DNA of 64,000 nt from an uncultured Clostridia bacterium (GTDB taxonomy: Bacteria > Bacillota > Clostridia > TANB77 > CAG-508): positions 1 through 64,000 of the forward strand of contig CAKPNF010000007.1 of NCBI GenBank assembly GCA_934168305.1. Reading direction: 5' to 3'. Of this stretch, positions 24,105 through 32,664 are shown one piece after another. The notes under the pieces are model-generated. The model saw only the letters and a program-made list of their open reading frames with translations, had not been told where the DNA came from and did not search any database. Every line of letters starts with the position of its first letter. The first letter of the stretch is position 1. The translations under genes were made by a program, and so were the position numbers.

Positions 24105-27100
24105 ATGAATACAATAATAGGAGAACTTGGAAAGTCTAAAAAATTTGTAGACTTAAGCAAACAAATAGAAAATACACAAAGCCCGATATCAGTATCGGGC
24201 TTAACTAGCGTTGGGATGGCAGAAATAATAACAAGTATTAAAGGTTATAATAAAAAGCCGATTTTACTTGTAACATACAACGAAATACAAGCAAAAAGAA
24301 TGTTAGAAAATATAAAAGCATTTGATGCAGAAAATGTAGTGTTATTTCCTAAAAAAGAAATTGTAACATACGACTATGTTGCAGAAAGCAAAGACTTGCC
24401 ATATGAGAGAATAGAAACTTTAAATAAAATAAATGAAAAAAAGAATGTAATTGTAGTAACAACCATAGAAGCATTAATGCAAAAGTTACCACCAAAAAAA
24501 GTATTATTTAAAGACATACTAGAATTTAAAGTAGGAGATATATGTAATCTAGAAGATATTAAAAGAAAATTAGTAAATTTAGGATATTCAAGATATGACT
24601 TAATTGAAGGAAGAGGACAGTTTAGCATAAGAGGAGGAATAATTGATATTTCCCTAGATGAAAAAATAGGTGTAAGAATTGAACTATGGGGAGATGAAGT
24701 CGATTCAATAAGAAACTTCAGTATAAATAGCCAGAGATCAATTAATACATTAGAAAAAGCAACTATACATCCTGCACATGAATATGTATTAGAAGATTCA
24801 ATTGAAAATATATGCAAAAAGATATCACAAACAATAGCAGAAGGAAAAAAAGAGGAAATAATAGAACAAGATATAGAACAAATAAAAGCAGGAAATTATA
24901 TAAGCAAGATAGATAAATACTTTAATGAATTTTACCCAAAACAAGAAAATTTAATAGACTATCTAAATAAAAATAGTTTAATAATATTAGACGAAGTTGG
25001 TAAAGTAGAACAAAGACAAATAAATATTTTAAAAGATATAGAAAATTTAAGTAAAAATCTAGTAGAAAAAGAAAAAGTAATCCCTGAGGCATTAAACGAC
25101 ACTACAGCTATAGATTTTGATATGATAGAAAATAGGTATCAAACAATATATTTAGAAAAACAGGATGCAGTAACAAAAAAACAAGCAGAAAGATACTATT
25201 TTGAATATAGAGAAATAAATTATTATAAAAGTGAAATAGAAAACTTTTTTGAAGATATAAAAAAATGGAGCAAAGAGAAAAAAAGTATTTATGTATTAGT
25301 AGATACAAAAGAAAAAGCAAACAAATTAAAAGAATTATTTGGAAAAGAAAACATTTTATGCAAAATAGAGGAAAAATTAGACAAGACAATAATAGTAAAA
25401 TCAACAGAGAGTATTGTAACAATTGCAATTGGAAAAATATCAGAAGGATTTGAAAATTTTGAAGTTAATCAAGTAGTTGTTTCAGCAAATGATTTAATAG
25501 ATGGAGGAAAAAAGAAAAAGACATTTGCGAATCAAGCATTTAAAGAAGGAGAAAAAGTCGTATTTGCAGATTTAAAAGTTGGAGACTATGTAGTACATAA
25601 AAATTATGGAATAGGAATTTTTATTGGAGTAAATACAATAACAGCAGATGGGACAACAAAAGATTATATCAAATTAAAGTATAAAAATGATGATATATTA
25701 TATATACCAACAAATCAATTAGACTCTATAAGAAAATATATTGGAGGAGACGCAATAAATCCACCAATAAACAGTATAGGAAGTAAAGATTGGATAAAAA
25801 CAAAAGAAAAGGTAAAGAAAAACTTAAGAGCAGTAGCAAGAGAATTAATAGAGCTATATGCGAAAAGAGAAAAAGCCAAGGGATATGCATTTGGCAAAGA
25901 CACACCATGGCAACAACAATTTGAAGGACAATTTCCATATCAAGAAACAGATGACCAACTAAGATGTATAGAAGAAGTAAAAAAGGATATGGAAAATCAA
26001 AGACCTATGGACAGACTTTTATGTGGGGATGTAGGATATGGAAAAACAGAAGTTGCAATAAGGGCAGCGTTTAAAGCTATTATGGACCATAAACAAGTAG
26101 CGTATTTAGTACCAACAACAGTGTTAGCCCAACAACAATATGAAGAATTTAGAGACAGAATGAAAGATTTTCCTATAAAAGTTGATATACTAAACAGATT
26201 CAAGAGCAAAAAATATCAAGATGAAGTAATAAAAAAACTAAAACTTGGAGAAATTGATGTTGTAATTGGTACACACAGATTATTAAGTAAAGATGTTGAA
26301 TTCAAAGACATTGGACTATTAATAATAGACGAAGAGCACAGATTTGGGGTAAAAGCAAAAGAAAAAATAAAACAATATAAATCAAATATAGATGTTTTAA
26401 CAATGACAGCAACACCAATACCAAGAACAATGCACATGTCAATAGTTGGAATAAGAGATATGTCAGTAATATACGAACCACCTCATAACAGAAAACCAGT
26501 TCAAACTTATGTGTTGGAATATGACCAAGAAGTAATAAAAGAGGCAATAACAAAAGAATTAGAAAGAGATGGTCAGGTATTTTATATTTATAATAGAGTA
26601 GACACAATACAAAAAAAAGCAGACGAAATATCAAGGCTCGTACCAGAGGCGACTGTAAGTTATGCTCATGGACAGATGACAGGTTCACAAATAGAAGATA
26701 TAATGAAGGATTTTATAGAAAAAAAATCAAATGTATTAGTATGTACAACAATATTAGAGTCTGGAATTGACATACCAAATGCAAATACAATAATAGTAGA
26801 GAATGCAGATAGAATGGGATTAGCAGCACTATATCAAATCAGAGGAAGGGTCGGAAGAGCAGATAAACAAGCCTATGCATATATAACATATAGAAAAGAT
26901 AAGATGCTATCAGAAGAAGCGGATAAAAGACTAAAAGCAATAAAAGAATTTACTGAATTTGGCTCAGGATTTAAAATAGCAATGAGAGATTTAGAAATAA
27001 GAGGAGCAGGAAGTCTACTGGGAGAAATTCAATCAGGACATCTTGAACAAGTTGGATATGATACATATTGTAGCTTATTGGATGAAGTAGTAAAAGAAAT

Positions 27101-27566
27101 GCAAGGAATAGAAGTTGAGCCAGAAATAGATATACAAATAGACTTAAATGTTACAAGCTATATACCAGATGAATATATACCAGATTCTGCACAAAAAATT
27201 GAAATATATCAAGATATTGCATTATGCAAAAGCGAAGAAGATATACAAAATGTTGTAGACGAAATCATTGATAGATTTGGAAACATGCCTTCAGAATTAG
27301 AAAACTTACTTGATATAGCAAGAATAAAATATCTAGCAAAAGCACAATATATAAATAAAATTTTAAGTAGAAAAACAGCAGTAGTATTTACATTTGAACA
27401 AAGCAAATTCAATATAGATATACCAAAATTAGTTCAAAAATATAAAAATAAATTGAAATTCTCACCAGGTGTGAAACCTATGATTACACTGGAAATAGGA
27501 ACAACTAATGAAAGACAAATATTAAATGATGTAACAGAATTTTTGAGACAGTTGGGACAGTCCTAA
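24105..27566 (+). CDS. mfd: Transcription-repair coupling factor Mfd
   Basis: Mfd removes RNA polymerase stalled at DNA lesions and recruits UvrA. The 1153-residue protein has the UvrB-like N-terminal part (residues 1-330), the RNA-polymerase-interacting domain (about 475-560; DYVVHKNYGIGIF), and a RecG-like motor. The motor has Walker A GDVGYGKTE near residue 641, the DEEH box near 741 and the arginine-finger motif RGRVGR near 912. The last part is the C-terminal regulatory domain. AGGAG precedes the ATG. A 9-bp GC-rich hairpin lies inside codons 26-33. The last codons and the stop are supplied by a palindromic repeat (27545-27672), giving the tail LRQLGQS. Confidence 0.96.
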   Translation: MNTIIGELGKSKKFVDLSKQIENTQSPISVSGLTSVGMAEIITSIKGYNKKPILLVTYNEIQAKRMLENIKAFDAENVVLFPKKEIVTYDYVAESKDLPYERIETLNKINEKKNVIVVTTIEALMQKLPPKKVLFKDILEFKVGDICNLEDIKRKLVNLGYSRYDLIEGRGQFSIRGGIIDISLDEKIGVRIELWGDEVDSIRNFSINSQRSINTLEKATIHPAHEYVLEDSIENICKKISQTIAEGKKEEIIEQDIEQIKAGNYISKIDKYFNEFYPKQENLIDYLNKNSLIILDEVGKVEQRQINILKDIENLSKNLVEKEKVIPEALNDTTAIDFDMIENRYQTIYLEKQDAVTKKQAERYYFEYREINYYKSEIENFFEDIKKWSKEKKSIYVLVDTKEKANKLKELFGKENILCKIEEKLDKTIIVKSTESIVTIAIGKISEGFENFEVNQVVVSANDLIDGGKKKKTFANQAFKEGEKVVFADLKVGDYVVHKNYGIGIFIGVNTITADGTTKDYIKLKYKNDDILYIPTNQLDSIRKYIGGDAINPPINSIGSKDWIKTKEKVKKNLRAVARELIELYAKREKAKGYAFGKDTPWQQQFEGQFPYQETDDQLRCIEEVKKDMENQRPMDRLLCGDVGYGKTEVAIRAAFKAIMDHKQVAYLVPTTVLAQQQYEEFRDRMKDFPIKVDILNRFKSKKYQDEVIKKLKLGEIDVVIGTHRLLSKDVEFKDIGLLIIDEEHRFGVKAKEKIKQYKSNIDVLTMTATPIPRTMHMSIVGIRDMSVIYEPPHNRKPVQTYVLEYDQEVIKEAITKELERDGQVFYIYNRVDTIQKKADEISRLVPEATVSYAHGQMTGSQIEDIMKDFIEKKSNVLVCTTILESGIDIPNANTIIVENADRMGLAALYQIRGRVGRADKQAYAYITYRKDKMLSEEADKRLKAIKEFTEFGSGFKIAMRDLEIRGAGSLLGEIQSGHLEQVGYDTYCSLLDEVVKEMQGIEVEPEIDIQIDLNVTSYIPDEYIPDSAQKIEIYQDIALCKSEEDIQNVVDEIIDRFGNMPSELENLLDIARIKYLAKAQYINKILSRKTAVVFTFEQSKFNIDIPKLVQKYKNKLKFSPGVKPMITLEIGTTNERQILNDVTEFLRQLGQS

Positions 27567-27672
27567 TTTGTCTCATAATTTAATCGAATTTTGTCGAAAG
27601 AGTATATATAAAATTATTAAAACAAATTTCGACAAAAAACATGAGACAAATTTGGACTGTCCCAATTGTCTC
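27545..27672. repeat. Inverted repeat overlapping the mfd stop codon
   Basis: The left arm starts GAGACAGTTGGGACAGTCC and the right arm, read inverted, GAGACAATTGGGACAGTCC. Pairing continues through AATTTGTCTCAT and around TTGTCGAAA over about 50 bases, with an AT-rich centre. The left arm encodes the last residues and the stop of mfd. The right arm ends 14 bases before the next start codon. A one-armed copy lies over the end of gltX (50216-50272). It is probably a dispersed palindromic element that also works as a terminator. Confidence 0.85.
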
Positions 27673-27685
27673 AAAAGGGGGAAAT

Positions 27686-28477
27686 ATGCAAGTGATTTCA
27701 AGTAAAGATAATGAATTCATAAAACATATAAAAAAATTAAAAGATAAAAAATATAGAGATATGAACAAAGAATTCGTTATAGAAGGAATTAAATTAATAA
27801 GAGAAGCAATAGAAGAAAAAGCTGAAATAAAACAAATAATAATATGCGATAATTGTTTAGATTCAGACATAATTCCAAAAGAATTAATGTATGAAATTGC
27901 AAAGTATGAATGTGTGTATGTTACAGAAAGTATATTTAAAGTAATATCAGATGTAAATACACCACAAGGAATATTAGCTATAATAGGAAGAAATGCAGGG
28001 GAGGCTCAAATAGATTACATGCAAGATATAATAGTAGCTCTTGATGATATTCAAGATCCAGGGAATCTTGGAACAATTTTAAGGACAGTTGATAGTATTG
28101 GATTGAATCAAATTTTAGTATCAAAAGGAACAGCTGATAGTTATAATCCAAAGGTAGTTCGTTCAACGATGGGAGCAATTTTTAGAGTTAAAATAATAGA
28201 ATGTGAAAATTTAGAAAACACACTAAAGGAAGTAAAAAAACATAAATTCAAATTAGTAGTAACATCGCTACAAACTGAAAAAAGCCTATATGATATTAAT
28301 TTTGATAAAAAATTGATTGTTATAGGAAATGAGGCAAATGGAGTTGAACAAAAAATACAAGATTTAGCAGATGAGAAAATTAAAATACCAATGCTAGGAA
28401 AAACAGAAAGTTTAAATGCTTCTGTTGCAACAGGAATAGTTTTATATGAATATGTAAGGCAAAAAATAAAAAAATAA
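27686..28477 (+). CDS. TrmH/SpoU-family RNA 2'-O-methyltransferase
   Basis: The 263-residue SPOUT enzyme methylates ribose in rRNA or tRNA using S-adenosylmethionine. It has an N-terminal substrate-binding domain (residues 1-95; EFVIEGIKLIREAIEE) and the knot domain, with DDIQDPGNLGTILRTVDSIG, VIGNEANGVE and SLNASVATGIVLYEY. This resembles the RlmB/TsnR-like group; the exact target base is not clear. The frame is open upstream through the repeat, but the ATG here follows AGGGGGAA and gives the family's N-terminus. rlmN follows 33 bases later. Confidence 0.88.
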   Translation: MQVISSKDNEFIKHIKKLKDKKYRDMNKEFVIEGIKLIREAIEEKAEIKQIIICDNCLDSDIIPKELMYEIAKYECVYVTESIFKVISDVNTPQGILAIIGRNAGEAQIDYMQDIIVALDDIQDPGNLGTILRTVDSIGLNQILVSKGTADSYNPKVVRSTMGAIFRVKIIECENLENTLKEVKKHKFKLVVTSLQTEKSLYDINFDKKLIVIGNEANGVEQKIQDLADEKIKIPMLGKTESLNASVATGIVLYEYVRQKIKK

Positions 28478-28510
28478 ATTGATTTTTATCTATAAAGTAG
28501 AGGAAGTAAA

Positions 28511-29542
28511 ATGAAAAATATTAAAGATTATAATTTAGAAGATTTAAAAAAAGAATTAGTAGAAATAGGAGAAAAGCCATTTAGAGCAGTGCAAATATTT
28601 AAATGGATTTATGAAGAGAAAGTAAAAGAGTTTGATGAAATGACAAACTTATCACTAGACTTAAGAAAAAAATTAAAAGAAAATTACACAATGTGTAATT
28701 ATAATATCATCAGAAAACAAGAATCAAAAGATGGAACTATTAAATATCTATTTGATGTATTAGATGGTAATGCAATAGAAACAGTATTAATGAGCTATCA
28801 TCATGGATACAGTATTTGTGTTTCTTCTCAAATTGGATGTAAAATGGGATGCAAATTTTGTGCATCAACAGGAATTAATTTTGTAAGAAGCTTAACATCA
28901 GGTGAAATTGTAGAACAAATTTTGGCAGTTGAGCAAGATACTGGTGTTAGAATTTCTAATGTTGTATTTATGGGAATAGGGGAACCATTAAATAATTATA
29001 CAAATGTTGTAAACGCAATTAGAATTATAAACAATCCAAAAGGATTAAACATTGGAGCAAGACATATAAGCGTTTCAACAAGTGGCTTAGTACCAGGTAT
29101 CTACAGATTAGCAGAGGAAAATATTCAATGTACTTTGTCTATTTCATTGCATGCAACAAATAATGAAAAAAGAAGTAGTATGATGCCTGTAAATAATGCT
29201 TTTCCAATTGAAGAATTGATGCAAGCATGCAAGGATTATATTGCAAAAACTAATCGAAGAATTTCTTTTGAATATGCATTGGCAAAAGATAATAATGATA
29301 ATCTTGAGGATGCTAAAGAATTGGTTAAGTTGTTGCATGGAATGTTATGCCACGTTAATTTGATTCCTATTAATAAAATTGAAAATGGTGCTTATTCTAA
29401 GTCTTCTAATGAAAATATTATGAAGTTTAGAGATTATTTGAATGACCATGGAATTGTTGCTACTATTAGAAGAGAACTTGGTTCTGATATTGATGCTGCA
29501 TGTGGACAGTTGAGAAGAAAGAACTTGAAAGAAGAAAAGTGA
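28511..29542 (+). CDS. rlmN: Dual-specificity RNA methyltransferase RlmN
   Basis: RlmN is a radical SAM enzyme that methylates C2 of adenosine 2503 in 23S rRNA and adenosine 37 in some tRNAs. The 343-residue protein has the cluster motif CKMGCKFC (residues about 112-119), the GIGEPLNNY stretch, and the C-terminal SDIDAACGQLR with the second catalytic cysteine. The length is normal. AGAGGAAG precedes the ATG. The stop codon lies within the arms of the terminator that follows. Confidence 0.95.
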   Translation: MKNIKDYNLEDLKKELVEIGEKPFRAVQIFKWIYEEKVKEFDEMTNLSLDLRKKLKENYTMCNYNIIRKQESKDGTIKYLFDVLDGNAIETVLMSYHHGYSICVSSQIGCKMGCKFCASTGINFVRSLTSGEIVEQILAVEQDTGVRISNVVFMGIGEPLNNYTNVVNAIRIINNPKGLNIGARHISVSTSGLVPGIYRLAEENIQCTLSISLHATNNEKRSSMMPVNNAFPIEELMQACKDYIAKTNRRISFEYALAKDNNDNLEDAKELVKLLHGMLCHVNLIPINKIENGAYSKSSNENIMKFRDYLNDHGIVATIRRELGSDIDAACGQLRRKNLKEEK

Positions 29543-29562
29543 ACCAAGGGTTCACTTTTTTG
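29535..29562 (+). terminator. Terminator of rlmN
   Basis: AAGTGAACC and GGTTCACTT form a 9-bp stem with a 3-base loop and a T-run. The left arm contains the rlmN stop codon. spoIVA ends just beyond on the other strand. Confidence 0.9.
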
Positions 29563-29577
29563 CCCAAAGTAGCAATT

Positions 29578-31056
29578 TTATAATATAATACAAATCAATC
29601 CACCAGAACCTTCATTAACAATACGTTCCAAAGTTTCTTGAAGTTTCAATTGAGCATCTTCTGGCATCTTAGAAAGCTTAGTCTGTAATCCCTCGTTAAC
29701 AAGCTCGTGCAAACTTCTTCCAAAAATATTAGATTCCCAAATTTTCTTAGGGTCATCCTCAAAACCAGAAAGCAAGTAATTTACAAGTTCTTCAGATTGT
29801 TTTTCAGAACCAACAATTGGAGAGACCTCAGTAGTTACATTAGTTTTAATCATGTGTATACTAGGGGCAGTAGCTTTTAATTTAACACCAAATCTAGAAC
29901 CTTGTTTAACCATTTCGGGCTCATCAAGAACTAAATCGTCAATTGAAGGAGTAACAATTCCATAACCTTTTGCATTTACTTCTTCCAAAGCATAAGCAAT
30001 TTTATCGTACTTTTTCTTAGCAACAGAAAGTTCGGAAATTATACCAAATAAATCACCTTCATTTTCAACAGTTACACCGGTAATTTCTGATAAAACTTTA
30101 TAAAATAATTCCTCTTTTACATCAATTTGAACCTTAACATTTCCAGAACCTAATTCAATATTAGTAATGATTGTTCTTGAAATTATCTCAGTTTGACTAA
30201 TCTTTTTAGTACAATTTGGAATATCTTTCAATACATTAATATTTTCAAAAGCTTCCTTAATCTCATTAAATAATTCTGTTTTTATAGGATGGTTAAAATC
30301 TAAACCATCAATCCAACGTGGAAATTTAATTGCAATCTTTTGTGCTGGAAATTCATATAAAATTTTAGAGAACATTGTATTAATGTCATTTATATTTAAA
30401 TTAGTACAATTTATAGGCATTACACTTGTATTATATTTATCTGTTAACTTCTGAGCTAATTCCTGAGTATAGTCAGAAGATGGATTTTCAGAGTTTAACA
30501 AAATTATAAATGGTTTATTTAAAGCTTTTAATTCAGAAACGACACGCTCTTCAGCTTTTATATAATCTTCTCTTGGTATATCAGTAACAGTTCCATCAGT
30601 TGTAACTAAAATACCAATTGTTGAATGTTCTTCAATTACTTTTTTAGTACCAATTTCAGCAGCTGTTTCAAATGGAATTTCTTCATCAGACCAAGGTGTT
30701 TTTACCATTCTTGGCATATCATCTTCCAAGTATCCAAGACTATTTTCAACCAAATAACCAACACAATCAACTAAACGAGTTTTGAATTTTAAATTATTAT
30801 CTAAAGTAATTTCAATAGCCTCATTTGGAACAAATTTTGGTTCAGTTGTCATTATAGTTCTACCACCAGCACTTTGAGGCAATTCATCTTTTGCTCTTTC
30901 CTTTTTGTATTCATTATCAATATTTGGAATTACAAGTAAATCCATAAAATTCTTAATAAAAGTAGATTTACCAGTACGAACAGGACCCACAACCCCAACA
31001 TAAATGTCACCATCAGTTCTTTTTGCTATGTCCTGATATAAATTTGAACTTTCCAT
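29578..31056 (-). CDS. spoIVA: Stage IV sporulation protein A (SpoIVA)
   Basis: SpoIVA is the ATPase that polymerises on the forespore surface and forms the base of the spore coat. The 492-residue protein has the normal length, an N-terminal P-loop GPVRTGKST (residues about 24-32), the TMTTEPKFVPNEA switch region, and the conserved C-terminal end GSGGLICIIL that localises it. AAAGGAGG precedes the ATG. It is a single-gene transcript on the minus strand. A sigma-E-like promoter lies about 75 bases upstream, matching its known control in the mother cell. Confidence 0.96.
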   Translation of the reverse strand: MESSNLYQDIAKRTDGDIYVGVVGPVRTGKSTFIKNFMDLLVIPNIDNEYKKERAKDELPQSAGGRTIMTTEPKFVPNEAIEITLDNNLKFKTRLVDCVGYLVENSLGYLEDDMPRMVKTPWSDEEIPFETAAEIGTKKVIEEHSTIGILVTTDGTVTDIPREDYIKAEERVVSELKALNKPFIILLNSENPSSDYTQELAQKLTDKYNTSVMPINCTNLNINDINTMFSKILYEFPAQKIAIKFPRWIDGLDFNHPIKTELFNEIKEAFENINVLKDIPNCTKKISQTEIISRTIITNIELGSGNVKVQIDVKEELFYKVLSEITGVTVENEGDLFGIISELSVAKKKYDKIAYALEEVNAKGYGIVTPSIDDLVLDEPEMVKQGSRFGVKLKATAPSIHMIKTNVTTEVSPIVGSEKQSEELVNYLLSGFEDDPKKIWESNIFGRSLHELVNEGLQTKLSKMPEDAQLKLQETLERIVNEGSGGLICIIL

Positions 31057-31126
31057 CTATATACCTCCTTTAAAAATTACAATGTTAATTCAATTTAAAT
31101 GTTTGTACCACATAACTTTAATTAAT

Positions 31127-31155
31127 TTATATTGCGTATTTTAAATGGATATGAC
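31127..31155 (-). promoter_or_regulatory. Sigma-E-like promoter of spoIVA
   Basis: On the minus strand GTCATATC is followed after 13 bases by CAATATAA. Both resemble the sigma-E consensus (KTCATATT and CATACAAT), and the position is right for spoIVA. The spacing is about one base shorter than ideal. The assignment is inferred from the motif and the known regulon. Confidence 0.45.
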
Positions 31156-31352
31156 AAGTTTTAAAAAAAAATTGCCAAAATTATAAAAATGTGTTAAAAT
31201 GACAACATGTAAATTTGTATATAAGAACAAAAAATAATAATATGAATAAAATATAATATCAAATATAAGAATTTATTATTTATTAAATTGATGATATTAT
31301 TTATTTTCTAAACTAATAATATCTAAAATAAATAATAAAGGAAGGATAAAAA

Positions 31353-32600
31353 ATGGATAAAAACGAAGATATAATACAGTTGCTAAAAATATACAATCAA
31401 GAACATATAATAAAATTATTAGATAGATTAGAAGAAAAACAAAAAGAAGAATTAATAGAACAAATAAACAACATAGATTTTCACCAAATAATAGAACTAT
31501 ATGAAAATACAAAAAGAGAAATAGAAATAAAAGAAAATAAAATAGAAGCTATAGAATATTTAGATAAGGAAAAATTAACAAAAAATGAAAAAGAAAAATT
31601 TGATGAGTTAGGAGAAAAAACAATCATCAGTGGACAATATGCAGTTGTTACAATGGCTGGTGGGCAAGGTACAAGACTTGGACATACAGGACCTAAAGGA
31701 ACATTTAAATTAGATGTTTACGGAAAAGGAAAATATTTATTTGAAATTTTAGCTGAAAATTTGAAAGAAGCAAACAAAAAATATAATACAAGTATTCCTT
31801 GGTACATAATGACAAGTAGAGAGAACAATGACCAAACACAAGAATTTCTTGAAAAAAATAATTATTTTGGATATGATAAAAATAATGTAATGTTATTTGA
31901 ACAAGGTGAATTACCATTAGTAAATATAGAAGGAAAAATGCTTATAGGAAAAGATTTAAAAATAAAAGAAGCATCTGATGGAAATGGTGGAGTATTTGCA
32001 TCACTAAGAAAAACAGGAATGCTTTCAGATATGAAAGAAAGAGGGATTAAGTGGATATTTATAGGTGGAGTTGATAATGCTATTTTAAAAATGGCGGATG
32101 TTACTTTACTTGGAATGGCAATAGATAAAAATGTACAAATTGCATCAAAATCAGTTGTAAAGGCAAATCCACATGAGAGAGTAGGAGTGTTTTGTAAAAT
32201 GAATGGGCATCCAAAAGTTATAGAATATTCTGAATTACCTGAAAAGATGGCTGAAGAAGTTGACAGCAATGGAGAACTTAAATATGGTGAGTCACATATA
32301 ATGTGTAATTTGTTTACAATTGACGCAGTTGAAAAAATAAGTAAAGAACCATTAATATATCACAGTGCTTTTAAGAAAAATTCTTATATAGATGAAGATG
32401 GGCAAGAGATTATACCAACAGAACCTAATTCTTATAAATTTGAAGCATTTATATTTGATAGTTTTGAGTTGTTTGATGATATTGCAATTCTTAGAGGTAA
32501 GAGAGAGGATGATTTTGCACCAGTGAAAAATAAAGAAGGTGTAGATAGTCCAAAGACTGCCAAGGAATTATATGAAAAATATTGGGAAAAACAAAAATAG
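31353..32600 (+). CDS. UDP-sugar pyrophosphorylase (eukaryote-like UDPGP family)
   Basis: The 415-residue enzyme joins a sugar 1-phosphate with UTP to give a UDP-sugar. It has the nucleotide-binding loop MAGGQGTRLGHTGPKGTF (residues about 100-117), the GGVDNAIL metal-site stretch and HERVGVFCKMNG. This layout is of the UAP1/UGP type (UDP-GlcNAc or UDP-glucose), not the bacterial GalU or GlmU type. Bacteroidota and some Clostridia carry such enzymes. The N-terminal 95 residues form a helical domain. AAGGAAGG precedes the ATG. It is a single gene that converges on the M29 peptidase gene. Confidence 0.88.
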   Translation: MDKNEDIIQLLKIYNQEHIIKLLDRLEEKQKEELIEQINNIDFHQIIELYENTKREIEIKENKIEAIEYLDKEKLTKNEKEKFDELGEKTIISGQYAVVTMAGGQGTRLGHTGPKGTFKLDVYGKGKYLFEILAENLKEANKKYNTSIPWYIMTSRENNDQTQEFLEKNNYFGYDKNNVMLFEQGELPLVNIEGKMLIGKDLKIKEASDGNGGVFASLRKTGMLSDMKERGIKWIFIGGVDNAILKMADVTLLGMAIDKNVQIASKSVVKANPHERVGVFCKMNGHPKVIEYSELPEKMAEEVDSNGELKYGESHIMCNLFTIDAVEKISKEPLIYHSAFKKNSYIDEDGQEIIPTEPNSYKFEAFIFDSFELFDDIAILRGKREDDFAPVKNKEGVDSPKTAKELYEKYWEKQK

Positions 32601-32618
32601 ATGAATAATTAAAATATG

Positions 32619-32660
32619 AACAAAACTGCTAGATTATTAGAACTCTAGCAGTTTTGTTAG
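32619..32660. terminator. Bidirectional terminator between the UDPGP and M29 genes
   Basis: CAAAACTGCTAGA and TCTAGCAGTTTTG form a 13-bp stem with a 10-base loop, and T-rich flanks on both strands. It serves both convergent genes. Confidence 0.85.
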
Positions 32661-32664
32661 TTAA

